A stretch of DNA of 64,000 bases from Comamonadaceae bacterium (GTDB lineage Bacteria; Pseudomonadota; Gammaproteobacteria; Burkholderiales; Burkholderiaceae_C). The notes under the pieces were generated by a model. The model was not told where the DNA came from and did not search any database. It saw only the letters and a list, made by a program, of their open reading frames with translations. Positions within the stretch are counted from its first letter, which is position 1. Every line of letters starts with the position of its first letter. Positions 8,499-17,290 of this stretch are shown one piece after another. A program made the position numbers and the translations under genes. The stretch lies in the NCBI GenBank assembly GCA_947452785.1, contig CANGDZ010000001.1:1-64000 (forward strand). Reading direction: 5' to 3'.

Positions 8499-9284
8499 TT
8501 AAACGATTTTGACGCTCAGATTGGGCAGTCCATCGATGTGCATTTCGATCACATCACCGCGTACCACCGGTCCAACATTTTCAGGCGTGCCTGAGTAAAT
8601 GATGTCGCCCGGGAACAACTCAAACGCTTGCGATAACTTGCTGATCTGCTCGGCCACAGACCAGATCATTTGATTCAAGTTCGCGTTTTGCTTGATGTGG
8701 CCATTGACCTTGAGCCAAATGGCGCCTTGGGTGAAGTGACCGGTTTGTGCCACCTTGTGGATCGCGCCGATGGGCGCGGACTGATCAAAGCTCTTGCCAA
8801 TTTCCCAGGGCTTTTTCTCATCCCCCATGGCGCGCTGCAAATCACGCCGAGTCATGTCCAAGCCCAATGTGTAGCCGTACACCAGCTCCAGCGCCTTTTC
8901 GACTGGGATATTTCGCCCGCCTTTGTTCAGAACCGCCACCAACTCGGCTTCGTAGTGGTAGTTTTTGGTCAGCGGGGGGTAGGCATGATCAGGCGTGGTG
9001 CTAGCCGCCACGAACTGGATGGCATCCGTGGGTTTTTGGAAAAAAAACGGCGGTTCACGCGTGGGATCCGAGCCCATTTCGCGGGCATGCGCCGCGTAGT
9101 TGCGGCCAATGCAGTAAATGCGCCGCACTGGGAACATTTCGTCCGAGCCCACGATGGGCACATAGACCTGGGGGACCACAAACGGGGTTTTGACCTGTTG
9201 CTGCGCCATGCCGGGGGTCACGCAACCCACCAATGCGCCCGTAGAAACCAGCGCCGAGCTTTGAAAAAAATACCTTCTGTCCAT
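8499..9284 (-). CDS. Fumarylacetoacetate hydrolase-fold protein with export signal
   Basis: FAH-fold enzymes cleave C–C bonds or isomerise keto-enols such as fumarylpyruvate. The core is complete: YCIGRNYAAHAREMG, the metal-ligand region YHYEAELVAVLNKGG, YTLGLDMTRRDLQ, and GDIIYSGTPENVGPV at the C-terminus. It is 261 residues long. What is unusual is the N-terminus. MDRRYFFQSSALVSTGALVGC has a twin-arginine-like DRRYFF start, a hydrophobic stretch and a possible lipobox (LVGC), then GMAQQ, so the protein may be exported. A GGAG site sits before the ATG. Known relatives are normally cytoplasmic. It is divergent from the lipoprotein gene at 9470. Confidence 0.85.
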   Translation of the reverse strand: MDRRYFFQSSALVSTGALVGCVTPGMAQQQVKTPFVVPQVYVPIVGSDEMFPVRRIYCIGRNYAAHAREMGSDPTREPPFFFQKPTDAIQFVAASTTPDHAYPPLTKNYHYEAELVAVLNKGGRNIPVEKALELVYGYTLGLDMTRRDLQRAMGDEKKPWEIGKSFDQSAPIGAIHKVAQTGHFTQGAIWLKVNGHIKQNANLNQMIWSVAEQISKLSQAFELFPGDIIYSGTPENVGPVVRGDVIEMHIDGLPNLSVKIV

Positions 9285-9469
9285 TGATGATCTCCTAGTT
9301 GTAAAGGCATGATAAACGAGGCTTCAATGCCTTGCAGCACGTTATGCTCTGGAGTTGCACGCCTGTGATTGCCCTTTTTTGATATTCACGCATGGAAACA
9401 GTTGAAAGCGATGAGTCACTTAAAATGGGTTGATTGCTCTTGTTTTGCTATTGCGCCCTGGAACACCAC

Positions 9470-10876
9470 ATGTCTAAGTCCTCAGTCAAATCCCTGACCG
9501 CCTTGCTCGCTACCGCTGCCCTGATTTCCGCCTGTGGCGGGGGGCATGGCAGCTCAGCCCCGCCACCTGTGGGCGGTCTGCACGCAGAGGCTGGCGAAGG
9601 CGGCGTGACCCTCACTTGGACTGGGGTTGCCGGTGTGGACTACTGGGCTTACACCGGACAAACCTCCACCATCTGCAAAAACTGTGCGACCAATGACTGG
9701 AAGTCGACTGTCGGCGCCCAAAGCCGAGGTTGGGCGACACCGGTGACGAATCCGTATTTTTTCACGGGAACAACCATCCAAACCAGCTTGAACAATGGTG
9801 CTCTTTACTCGTTCATCATGGACGGCCGCATCAGTGGCGGACCCGGCGGAGATGCCACAGCCTCGGTTTCAGCAACCCCGAGGTTAAATGGTGACCACTG
9901 GTACAACGACGGCAACGCCATCGGCACAGGCGGCGTCGCGGGCTTGGCCTTTGGTCCTGTGCTGAACACCACGACCAACGTCTATGCCACCACAGGCACT
10001 TACTTGGGCTTGGGGACCGGAGGTATCAAATACCAAAGCACCAACGGTTTGAGCTGGACCCCGATCACCTCAACCGATACCAGCAATTGGAAAGCTGCGG
10101 TGTATGCCTTTCCGGGCTATCTAACGCTTCAGAAATTTGTCGGCGTCGGTGCCGGTGGCTCGGTGGTTTACAGCCCTGATCTGGTGACGTGGACCTCTGC
10201 GCCAACGGCCGCCACCGTCAGTGCCGGTCAAGACCTGAATGCCATCGCCAGCACCCCCGTCACCAGTAGCCCCATGTTGGTTGCCGTGGGTAACAACGGC
10301 ACCATTGTCAGATCCAACGATGGGATCACTTGGGTTGCCGCGAACCCCTTACCAAGTACCCCCCATCTTTACGCTGTGGCCTACACCACCGTCCCAAGCG
10401 GAAATTTTTGGGTCGCGGTGGGTTCAGGTGGCGCGGTGTTCGTCAGCTCAGATGCAGCCACCTGGACGGCAGTCACTTCCGGCACCTCACAAGACCTAAA
10501 AGGCATCGCCTCCGTGGTCAACGCCACCTACCCCAATGGCATCTACAGTCCCCTCATCGCCCCGACATACAGCTACTCGGTGGTGGCCGTTGGCAACAGT
10601 GGCACAGTCATCCAAACGGCTGACGAGATTAATTGGACAGCACAAACCCTGGGCTCAGGTGGCAATTTGAACGCCATTGTGGCCTCCAGCGCCCTGGTCC
10701 CTACCAACCAGTTCATGGTCGTGGGCGATGGCGGCAAGGCCTACACCAGCCCCGATGGTGTGACTTGGACGCCCCGGACCACGACCAGCACGCAAAACCT
10801 GACCGGTCTGATCCGCGGCTATAGCAACCAATACCTGGCTTGGGCCGCGAACGGCACGACCACCTACAGCAAGTAA
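9470..10876 (+). CDS. Lipoprotein with repeated propeller-like (sialidase/YCF48-type) units
   Basis: A 468-residue predicted lipoprotein: the signal peptide ends in LISACGGG, so Cys about 22 would be lipidated. A fibronectin-like segment (GGVTLTWTGVAGVDYWAYTG) follows. From about residue 150 to the end there are five or six repeats with the pattern V-A-V-G-x-G-G-x-V-x-x-S-x-D-x-x-x-W-T, for example VGVGAGGSVVYSPDLVTWTS, VAVGNNGTIVRSNDGITWVA and VVGDGGKAYTSPDGVTWTPR. This resembles beta-propeller blades of the photosystem-stability-factor/sialidase type. Thr, Ser and Gly dominate. The ATG at 9470 is chosen because it begins the signal peptide. Function unknown; probably surface-located. Confidence 0.8.
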   Translation: MSKSSVKSLTALLATAALISACGGGHGSSAPPPVGGLHAEAGEGGVTLTWTGVAGVDYWAYTGQTSTICKNCATNDWKSTVGAQSRGWATPVTNPYFFTGTTIQTSLNNGALYSFIMDGRISGGPGGDATASVSATPRLNGDHWYNDGNAIGTGGVAGLAFGPVLNTTTNVYATTGTYLGLGTGGIKYQSTNGLSWTPITSTDTSNWKAAVYAFPGYLTLQKFVGVGAGGSVVYSPDLVTWTSAPTAATVSAGQDLNAIASTPVTSSPMLVAVGNNGTIVRSNDGITWVAANPLPSTPHLYAVAYTTVPSGNFWVAVGSGGAVFVSSDAATWTAVTSGTSQDLKGIASVVNATYPNGIYSPLIAPTYSYSVVAVGNSGTVIQTADEINWTAQTLGSGGNLNAIVASSALVPTNQFMVVGDGGKAYTSPDGVTWTPRTTTSTQNLTGLIRGYSNQYLAWAANGTTTYSK

Positions 10877-10879
10877 TTT

Positions 10880-11857
10880 TTACTCAGGGGTGATGTTGGC
10901 CGCTTTGACCCACATTGCCCATTTCTTGATTTCTGTGTCAATGGTCTTGGCCAGCTGCGCGGAGTCTTCCACATCCAGGTCAATGCCTGCGGCCTGAATT
11001 TTCTCTCTCACCTCAGGCTTGGCCAACACGGCCAACAGCGTGCTGGTGGCTTTTTTCTGCACGTCGGCAGGCAAGCCAGCCGGTGCCATCAGGCCGAACC
11101 AAGCGCCCACCGCATAGTCCTTGACCACATCACCAATCGGCGGCACGTTAGGCGCTTTGCTGGCGCGTTTGGCCGTGGTCACACCCAAACCGCGCAAGCG
11201 CCCACCGTTCATTTGCGACACGGCGTTGCCCACGTCGGCAAAAGCAAATTGAATTTGCCCACCCAGCAAATCGGTCAAGGCGGGAGGGATGCTCTTGTAG
11301 GGCACATTGATGGTTTGCAAGCCTGCCATCTGTGAAATCATCGCGGCCGACACCAGCGAGCCCGAAGAGCCATGGCCGAAGGCCAGTTTATCAGGATGGG
11401 CTTTGCCATAGGCAATGAATTCTTTCAGGTCTTTGGCCGGAAAGTCATTCCTCACCATCAAGATGAACCCCGTCTCACCCATTTTGCCAATGGGTGTGAA
11501 GTCTTTCACGGGGTCATACGGCAGCTTTTTGTACAAGCTCACATTGGCCGCTTGGGTGGTGCTGGTGGTCACCAAAAAAGTGTAGCCGTCGGCCGGTGCG
11601 GTCTTGACCGCCTCCGCGCCCAAAATACCATTGGCGCCGGCTTTGTTTTCCACGGTGATGGTTTGCCCCCAAGCATCGCCCAGGGCCTGCGCCACGATGC
11701 GCCCAACGTTATCGGTCGCGCTGCCTGCCGTGAACGGCACCACGAATTTGATGGGCTTGTTGGGGTAGCTTTGCGCCTGCGCGCCCATCGAGGTCATGGC
11801 GCCGAGCACCAAGGCGGAAGTCAGCACCAAGGTGTGGCGGCGATTCAGAAAAAACAT
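10880..11857 (-). CDS. Bug/TctC-family periplasmic substrate-binding protein
   Basis: A 325-residue extracytoplasmic receptor of the tripartite tricarboxylate transporter (TTT) family. The signal peptide runs to AQAQS at about residue 30. Mature family marks are PNKPIKFVVPFTAGSATDNVGR (start), ENKAGANGILGAEAVKTAPADGYT, the loop LAFGHGSSGSL, and the VPYKSIPPALTDLLGGQIQFAF stretch. The ligand is normally a carboxylate. A good AGGAG lies before the ATG. No TctA/TctB membrane genes are nearby, so it is an orphan receptor, as is common in Burkholderiales. It converges on the lipoprotein gene, leaving only 3 bp between stops. Confidence 0.92.
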   Translation of the reverse strand: MFFLNRRHTLVLTSALVLGAMTSMGAQAQSYPNKPIKFVVPFTAGSATDNVGRIVAQALGDAWGQTITVENKAGANGILGAEAVKTAPADGYTFLVTTSTTQAANVSLYKKLPYDPVKDFTPIGKMGETGFILMVRNDFPAKDLKEFIAYGKAHPDKLAFGHGSSGSLVSAAMISQMAGLQTINVPYKSIPPALTDLLGGQIQFAFADVGNAVSQMNGGRLRGLGVTTAKRASKAPNVPPIGDVVKDYAVGAWFGLMAPAGLPADVQKKATSTLLAVLAKPEVREKIQAAGIDLDVEDSAQLAKTIDTEIKKWAMWVKAANITPE

Positions 11858-11954
11858 GGGATCTCCTGTCGAGCAATCATTTTGATACCGTCAGTATGCC
11901 CGACCCCTTGGCCCCGCAAACTAGGACGAACCCAGTCCCGCTAAACTTCAGAGC

Positions 11955-12245
11955 ATGAGTTCACCCATTCCATTTTTCACACTGCGTGTGCAGCCGCAAG
12001 GCGATACAGCCGATGCCTGGCCCGAGCAAAGCTTACTCACCTCAATGGAGATGGGGGGCTTGAATTGGCCGAGCTCCTGCCGCTCAGGCACTTGCCGCAC
12101 CTGCATGTGCCAAATGACGGCGGGGCAAGTTCGCTACGAGATGGATTGGCCCGGTTTGTTACCAGAAGAAAAGGCCGAGGGCTGGGTGCTGCCCTGCGTG
12201 GCCTTCCCCCTCCAAGACGTGGTGCTCTTAGACCCACAGGCTTGA
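11955..12245 (+). CDS. Small [2Fe-2S] ferredoxin
   Basis: A 96-residue plant-type ferredoxin. The cluster ligands are Cys42, Cys47, Cys50 (CRSGTCRTC) and Cys81 (WVLPCVAFP), the CX4CX2C…C pattern. No signal peptide, so it is a cytosolic electron carrier. It stands alone between a Bug receptor (opposite strand, divergent) and ntrC (convergent). The redox partner is not in view; the Rieske oxygenase at 61682 is far away, so no link is claimed. Confidence 0.88.
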   Translation: MSSPIPFFTLRVQPQGDTADAWPEQSLLTSMEMGGLNWPSSCRSGTCRTCMCQMTAGQVRYEMDWPGLLPEEKAEGWVLPCVAFPLQDVVLLDPQA

Positions 12246-12282
12246 AGAAACAACCGCACGCTCGGGAACGGATGCAGCACGT

Positions 12283-13851
12283 TCAATCTTCAATACCCAG
12301 TTCTTGAATTTTGCGGGTGATGGTGTTGCGGCCAATACCCAGTTTCAGCGCAGCTTCAATGCGGCGCCCCCTTGTTGTGGCCAATGCAGCCTGAATCAAG
12401 CAAGTTTCAAATCGGTTCGTCAGCACGTCCCACACATCTTGCCGGTCGGTGGCCAACAGACTCAAGGCTTCCAATTCGAGGTCGCTTTCCCAACCCGCGG
12501 ACCGTCCTTTATCGCCAGACAAAACCACCGCAACAGGCTGTGGGCTAGAGGCCTGAGGCGCCGCTGTTGCGGCGATGGTGCCGCTGAAGGATGAAGCGCC
12601 TTCAGCCTGCTCCGCCGCAAGAGGCAAGGCCACGGCATCGTTCACGACGGGCGCGAATGAAGTGACCATCCCCTGTGCTGAGCCGCCCAGACCGAGCACT
12701 TCAGGCGGCAGGTCTTTGGTTTCAATCACTTGAGCCGGTGCCATTACCGTCAACCAATGGCAAATGTTTTCCAGCTGGCGCACATTACCCGGGAACTGAA
12801 AGGTGGCCAATAAGTCGAGTGCAGATTCTGAAATGCGCTTGGGCTCCACGCCCAGTTGCTGTGCGCTTTGCAGCAAAAAGTGACGCGTCAACATGGGCAC
12901 GTCCTCTCGCCGCTCGCGCAGGGCGGGCAAGCGCAAACGGATCACGTTCAAGCGGTGAAACAAATCTTCGCGAAACACGCCTTGCTTGACGCGCTGCTCC
13001 AGATCTTGGTGCGTCGCGGCAATCACGCGGACATTGGATTTGACGGCGTTGTGGCCACCCACGCGGTAAAAATTCCCATCGGACAACACGCGCAGCAAAC
13101 GCGTTTGCAAGTCGAACGGCATGTCGCCTATTTCGTCCAGAAACAAGGTGCCGCCATCGGCCTGCTCAAAGCGACCACGGCGTGAGGTTTGCGCGCCCGT
13201 GAACGCGCCTCGTTCGTGGCCAAACAGTTCGCTCTCGAGTAAATCCTTCGGAATCGCTGCGGTGTTGATCGCCACAAACGGGCCACTGGCGCGGGGCGAG
13301 TGTTTGTGCAAAGCACGTGCCACCAATTCTTTGCCAGAGCCTGACTCGCCAGTGATCATGACCGTCACATTGCTTTGCGACAAGCGGCCAATTGCACGAA
13401 ACACATCTTGCATGGCACTCGCTTGGCCCAGCATCTCGGGCGTGGCAGCCATCTTCACTTCGGCCACTTCTTCACGCTGGCTTTCTTCCACCGCGCGGCG
13501 AATCAACTCCACCGCTTTGGGCAAATCAAAGGGCTTGGGCAAATACTCAAATGCTCCGTTTTGAAATGCGGAAACTGCGCTGTCCAAGTCGGAAAACGCG
13601 GTCATGATGATGACCGGCAAACCGGGCAAACGTTCCTTGATGGAAGTGAGCAAATCCAAACCCGAGCCCCCGGGCATGCGGATGTCGCTGACCAAGGCCT
13701 GCGGACCATCGGCGTCATCCAAACCGTCCAGCGCCTTCAAGACCTCGCGCGGATTGGTGAAACTGCGCGTGGGCAAACCTTCACGCAACAGTGCTTTCTC
13801 AAGCACGAAGCGAATGGATTGGTCATCGTCTACGATCCAGATCGACTTCAT
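12283..13851 (-). CDS. ntrC: Nitrogen regulation response regulator NtrC
   Basis: A sigma-54 enhancer-binding activator of nitrogen-responsive genes, 522 residues. The receiver domain covers residues 1–120 with acidic pocket DDD at 8–10 and phosphoacceptor Asp56. The AAA+ domain covers about 145–380 with GESGSGKE (Walker A) and the sigma-54-contacting GAFTGA loop. A variable linker follows, and a Fis-type helix-turn-helix ends the protein (EAALKLGIGRNTITRKIQELGI). It lies 25 bp after ntrB in the same direction. The sigma-54 promoter of glnA in this same locus is the expected target. Confidence 0.96.
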   Translation of the reverse strand: MKSIWIVDDDQSIRFVLEKALLREGLPTRSFTNPREVLKALDGLDDADGPQALVSDIRMPGGSGLDLLTSIKERLPGLPVIIMTAFSDLDSAVSAFQNGAFEYLPKPFDLPKAVELIRRAVEESQREEVAEVKMAATPEMLGQASAMQDVFRAIGRLSQSNVTVMITGESGSGKELVARALHKHSPRASGPFVAINTAAIPKDLLESELFGHERGAFTGAQTSRRGRFEQADGGTLFLDEIGDMPFDLQTRLLRVLSDGNFYRVGGHNAVKSNVRVIAATHQDLEQRVKQGVFREDLFHRLNVIRLRLPALRERREDVPMLTRHFLLQSAQQLGVEPKRISESALDLLATFQFPGNVRQLENICHWLTVMAPAQVIETKDLPPEVLGLGGSAQGMVTSFAPVVNDAVALPLAAEQAEGASSFSGTIAATAAPQASSPQPVAVVLSGDKGRSAGWESDLELEALSLLATDRQDVWDVLTNRFETCLIQAALATTRGRRIEAALKLGIGRNTITRKIQELGIED

Positions 13852-13876
13852 GGTGGAACTTGCTTTCTAAAAGAGG

Positions 13877-14995
13877 TCAGGGCAACGGGATCAGAATTTT
13901 GAAATCCGTTCGGCCCGGCATGCTTTCACACTCAATCAAGCCATGGTGTTGCTGAACAAAGGTTTGCGCCAACGTCAGCCCCAGACCGGATCCGCCCTCC
14001 CTTCCCGAAATCAACGGGAAGAAAATACGGTCCTTGATCGAGTCTGGTACACCAGGCCCGTTGTCTATGACATGCAATTCCAATGCCAGACGATAACGCT
14101 GCTTGCCAAAAGTCACCTGACGCGCAATCCGGGTGCGTAAAACGATCTCCGCATCCCCTTCGGCGCGGCGTTCGGTCAAGGCTTGCGCGGCATTGTGGGC
14201 GATGTTGAGAACGGCCTGAATCAACTGCTCCCGATCGCCCCTGAATTCAGGAATGGAAATGTCGTAGTCACGCACAACCTTCAAACCCTTGGGGAACTCG
14301 GCCAAAATCAAGGAGCGCACGCGCTCGCAGACTTCGTGCATGTTCACATCGCCCACCACATGCGGTCTACGATGTGGGGCCAACAATCGATCGACCAAGG
14401 TCTGCAAGCGATCGGCCTCATGGATGATGACCTGGGTGTATTCCCTGAGGTCTTTGCTGTCGAGCTCCATTTCCAGCAATTGCGCCGCGCCGCGAATACC
14501 GCCCAAAGGGTTTTTAATTTCGTGGGCCAAATTGCGAATCAACTCTTTGTTGGCCTGCGCCTGATCAATCAAACGCTCCTCCCGCTCCTGCCGGGTTTGC
14601 TGCTCAATGGGCAGCAACTCAACGATCACTTCATCGGGTTGGTCGGTCTGCGCCACGATCACATGCACCGGCAACAAGTCCTCATGGTTGGCACGCTGCA
14701 GCGACGCCTCATAGCGCAACGCAGCAAACTCGTTGGCACGCACGCCCTCCAAGGCGATGGCCAAGGGCTTCTTGTCGGCAAAGTAATCGGCCAAGTGAAC
14801 GCCCTGCAAGGTACGTCTTGACAGACCAATGGTGTCTTCCAAGGCTGCGTTCACAAAAAGCACCAAACCGCGGCCATTGATCACTGCCACCGGCGTGGCC
14901 AATAAATCGAAAGCGTGAAAGCGCAAGCCCCACGGCGTGGTATGTGCGCGCACAGGCTGACCGGTTGGCCTTGGGGAATCTGAAAATTGGCTCAT
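13877..14995 (-). CDS. ntrB: Nitrogen regulation sensor kinase NtrB
   Basis: A cytoplasmic histidine kinase that phosphorylates NtrC when nitrogen is short, under PII control. It has 372 residues. A PAS domain (about 28–135, ATPVAVINGRGLVLFVN) precedes the HisKA dimerisation domain with His158 in NLAHEIKNPLGG. The HATPase domain has the N-box NIAHNAAQAL, DNGPGVPD (G1) and GREGGSGLGLTLA (G2). No membrane helices are seen, as expected for NtrB. The start overlaps the stop of the upstream unknown gene by 4 bp, so the three genes (unknown, ntrB, ntrC) look like one operon after glnA. Confidence 0.95.
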   Translation of the reverse strand: MSQFSDSPRPTGQPVRAHTTPWGLRFHAFDLLATPVAVINGRGLVLFVNAALEDTIGLSRRTLQGVHLADYFADKKPLAIALEGVRANEFAALRYEASLQRANHEDLLPVHVIVAQTDQPDEVIVELLPIEQQTRQEREERLIDQAQANKELIRNLAHEIKNPLGGIRGAAQLLEMELDSKDLREYTQVIIHEADRLQTLVDRLLAPHRRPHVVGDVNMHEVCERVRSLILAEFPKGLKVVRDYDISIPEFRGDREQLIQAVLNIAHNAAQALTERRAEGDAEIVLRTRIARQVTFGKQRYRLALELHVIDNGPGVPDSIKDRIFFPLISGREGGSGLGLTLAQTFVQQHHGLIECESMPGRTDFKILIPLP

Positions 14996-15558
14996 GGCGG
15001 GGACACCGGGTTGGAAGGTAAACGCGACAGCTCTCGCTGCAAACTGTCCATGTCGCGCTCTGCACGGGCAATGCCCGCTTTAAGACGGGCCAATCGGTCA
15101 AGGTATTTTTGATGGTTACGCGCCTCGCCACCCAATAAGTCGGGCTCACCGGCGTTGTACTCGAGAACCAATTGGGCATGCCGTTCACGGGTTTGTTGCA
15201 ACTCGGCCACCAGTATCGCCCTCTTTTGCGCATCCCTGACTTTGGCATCGACCGGCTCAGGCGCCACACCTCCCAATGAAGGTGCACCATCCGCAACAGG
15301 CGGCGTCATTTTGGTGCGCGCGGTGGCATTGGACGTGGCCGACCCTGCCTGCGCACCAGAGGGGCGTGTACCGGGTATCACCGTGATGGATTGCCCCTGC
15401 ATCACTTGGCAATCCTTGGGCTGGGCGGGCGCGTTGGTGTACTCGTTGCCGCATCGGTAAATCCGTTCGGGCGCATCCCCGCCTGCCATCACCACGCTGC
15501 TGCAGGCGCAAAAGACGCTGACCACGCCACACCCCATCAAACCGAATGTGAACCTCAT
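14992..15558 (-). CDS. Unknown exported coiled-coil protein between glnA and ntrB
   Basis: A 188-residue protein with a lipoprotein-like signal (GCGVVSVFCACSS; lipobox not clear). A DUF4124-like start follows (IYRCGNEYTNAPAQPKDC), with paired cysteines that may form a disulfide. A Pro/Ala/Thr-rich linker (about 65–105) leads to a long charged helix, about residues 105–180 (QKRAILVAELQQTRERHAQL, LKAGIARAERDMDSLQRELS), a likely coiled coil. The 4-bp overlap with ntrB implies coupled translation. A protein of this kind is often annotated hypothetical at this locus in Burkholderiales (recalled, not checked). It may be an envelope component, with no proven nitrogen role. Confidence 0.7.
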   Translation of the reverse strand: MRFTFGLMGCGVVSVFCACSSVVMAGGDAPERIYRCGNEYTNAPAQPKDCQVMQGQSITVIPGTRPSGAQAGSATSNATARTKMTPPVADGAPSLGGVAPEPVDAKVRDAQKRAILVAELQQTRERHAQLVLEYNAGEPDLLGGEARNHQKYLDRLARLKAGIARAERDMDSLQRELSRLPSNPVSPP

Positions 15559-15612
15559 ACTGTGCTCTTTGAAAAACCCATGTCAACCAGCATCATGCCT
15601 TGTCTTTGCATA

Positions 15613-15642
15613 AAAAAAGGACGGCTTGTGCCGTCCTTTTTT
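15613..15642 (-). terminator. Rho-independent terminator after glnA
   Basis: A perfect 13-bp inverted repeat, AAAAAAGGACGGC (15613–15625) and GCCGTCCTTTTTT (15630–15642), with loop TTGT. Read on the minus strand it gives a GC-rich stem followed by a run of Ts, right after the glnA stop at 15659. It separates glnA from the downstream ntrBC unit, perhaps with partial read-through. Confidence 0.9.
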
Positions 15643-15658
15643 GCTCATCCATGAAGGA

Positions 15659-17074
15659 TCACAGTGAGTAGTACATGTCGTACTCAACCGGCGACACTTC
15701 AACGCGGCTGCGGTTAACTTCTTGCATCTTCAAATCGATGTAAGCATCGATCCAAGAGTCGGTGAACACGCCACCTTTGGTCAAGAAGGCGCGGTCTGCG
15801 TTCAATGCGTCCAAAGCTTGGTCCAAGCTGGAGCAAACGGTAGGCACCAATTTGTCTTCTTCTGGAGGCAAGTGGTACAAGTCTTTGGTGGCAGCTTCGC
15901 CGGGATGGATCTTGTTTTCGATACCGTCCAAGCCGGCCATCAACAAGGCCGCAAAGCCCAGGTAAGGGTTGCACAATGGATCGGGGAAGCGAGCTTCCAC
16001 GCGGCGACCCTTGTCGCTGGCCACGTTAGGAATACGGATCGAAGCGGAGCGGTTCTTGGCCGAGTAAGCCAATTTCACCGGTGCTTCAAAATGCGGCACC
16101 AAACGCTTGTAGCTGTTGGTTCCGGGGTTGGTGATCGCGTTCAAAGCACGTGCGTGTTTGATGATGCCGCCAATGTAGAACAAAGCGAATTCAGACAAAC
16201 CAGCGTAGCCATTGCCTGCGAACAGGTTCTTGCCGTCTTTCCAGATGGACTGGTGCACGTGCATGCCCGAACCGTTGTCGCCAGCGTAAGGCTTAGGCAT
16301 GAAGGTAGCGGTTTTGCCGTAAGCGTTGGCCACGTTGTGGATCACGTACTTTTGCAACAAGGTCCAGTCGGCGCGCTCAACCAAGGTCGAGAACTTGGTG
16401 CCGATTTCGCACTGACCTGCGCCAGCTACTTCGTGGTGGTGCACTTCAACCGGGATGCCGACAGATTCGAGTAACAGGCACATTTCGCTGCGCATGTCGT
16501 GGGTGCTGTCGACCGGAGGCACTGGGAAGTAGCCGCCTTTGACGCGGTTGCGGTGACCGCGGTTGCCGCCTTCGATCTTTTCGCCGCTGTTCCAGGGCGC
16601 TTCGTATTCGTTGATAGCGTAGAACGTGTTGTTCGGCTCGGTGCTCCAACGCACTTCGTCAAACAAGAAGAATTCAGGCTCAGGACCAAAGTACGCGGTG
16701 TCACCCAAGCCCGATTGCTTGAGGTATGTCTCAGCGCGCTTGGCGATCGAACGTGGGTCACGCTCGTAGGCTTTGCCGTCGGTGGGTTCGATCACGTCGC
16801 AAATCATGACCAATGTGATCTCTTCAAAGAAGGGATCGATCAATGCACTGTTCGGATCGGGCATCAACAACATGTCAGAGGCTTCAATGCCTTTCCAGCC
16901 GGCGATCGAAGAACCGTCAAAGGCTTGGCCTTCTTCAAATTTGCTCTCGTCAAACTGGGACACGGGCGCTGTAATGTGCTGCCATTTGCCACGGGTATCT
17001 GTGAAACGGAAGTCAATGAACTTGACTTCATTGTCTTTCACCATCTTCATCACGTCTGCGACGGTCTTTGCCAT
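15659..17074 (-). CDS. glnA: Glutamine synthetase type I
   Basis: Makes glutamine from glutamate, ammonia and ATP in the cytoplasm; dodecameric GSI. It has 471 residues, normal for the I-beta class. Visible marks are [17 protein letters not shown] (N-terminal), FDGSSIAGW, the metal and ATP sites [19 protein letters not shown], and [10 protein letters not shown], and [11 protein letters not shown]. The adenylylation site is intact in [10 protein letters not shown], so activity should be controlled by GlnE. The ATG at 17074 has AGGAG upstream. An extra upstream codon (TTG) is not used as the start. It is preceded by a sigma-54 promoter and followed by a strong terminator. Confidence 0.97.
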   Translation of the reverse strand: MAKTVADVMKMVKDNEVKFIDFRFTDTRGKWQHITAPVSQFDESKFEEGQAFDGSSIAGWKGIEASDMLLMPDPNSALIDPFFEEITLVMICDVIEPTDGKAYERDPRSIAKRAETYLKQSGLGDTAYFGPEPEFFLFDEVRWSTEPNNTFYAINEYEAPWNSGEKIEGGNRGHRNRVKGGYFPVPPVDSTHDMRSEMCLLLESVGIPVEVHHHEVAGAGQCEIGTKFSTLVERADWTLLQKYVIHNVANAYGKTATFMPKPYAGDNGSGMHVHQSIWKDGKNLFAGNGYAGLSEFALFYIGGIIKHARALNAITNPGTNSYKRLVPHFEAPVKLAYSAKNRSASIRIPNVASDKGRRVEARFPDPLCNPYLGFAALLMAGLDGIENKIHPGEAATKDLYHLPPEEDKLVPTVCSSLDQALDALNADRAFLTKGGVFTDSWIDAYIDLKMQEVNRSRVEVSPVEYDMYYSL

Positions 17075-17121
17075 CAAATTCTCCTGGTTGGAACGGGGTT
17101 GATCATTGGTATCAGGTTCAT

Positions 17122-17137
17122 TGCAGTTTCTGTGCCA
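17122..17137 (-). promoter_or_regulatory. Sigma-54 promoter of glnA
   Basis: On the minus strand the sequence reads TGGCAC AGAAA CTGCA. This matches the -24/-12 consensus TGGCAC-N5-TTGCW with the GG and GC pairs exactly 12 bases apart; only the first base of the -12 element differs. Transcription should start near 17111, giving a leader of about 37 bases before the glnA ATG. NtrC, encoded 3 kb away, is the expected activator. Confidence 0.85.
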
Positions 17138-17169
17138 ACGTAGGGCTTGAAACAGCGCTTTGCGCCGAC

Positions 17170-17233
17170 TCCCCGATTGTGCCTTGGGTCAGAGCCATCC
17201 TGAATCGGGGAATATGAAAAAACCCCTGACCCA
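17170..17233. repeat. Two interleaved inverted repeats upstream of glnA
   Basis: TCCCCGATT (17170–17178) is complementary to AATCGGGGA (17203–17211). TGGGTCAG (17185–17192) is complementary to CTGACCCA (17226–17233). The arms alternate a-b-a'-b', the order of an H-type pseudoknot with connecting stretches of 6, 10 and 14 bases. It lies upstream of the sigma-54 promoter, so it would be in RNA only if a second promoter lies further upstream. It could instead be two DNA operators. Confidence 0.5.
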
Positions 17234-17266
17234 GCCCCACAAATACGCACTGTTATCGGCAATTTA

Positions 17267-17283
17267 TGCACCAATTTGGACGT
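17267..17283. promoter_or_regulatory. Candidate NtrC enhancer site
   Basis: TGCACCAATTTGGACGT matches the left half and the central TGG of the NtrC consensus TGCACCAAAATGGTGCA, while the right half is degenerate. It lies about 130 bases upstream of the sigma-54 promoter, a normal enhancer distance. A weaker candidate (GCAC-N7-GGCA) lies at 17247–17261. The assignment is inference from the motif and position. Confidence 0.5.
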
Positions 17284-17290
17284 ATCGCTG

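Noticed and set aside
17075-17290. Glutamine riboswitch upstream of glnA
   Set aside because: Known glutamine aptamers are from cyanobacteria and phage; no matching core was seen. The repeats are reported instead as unexplained.
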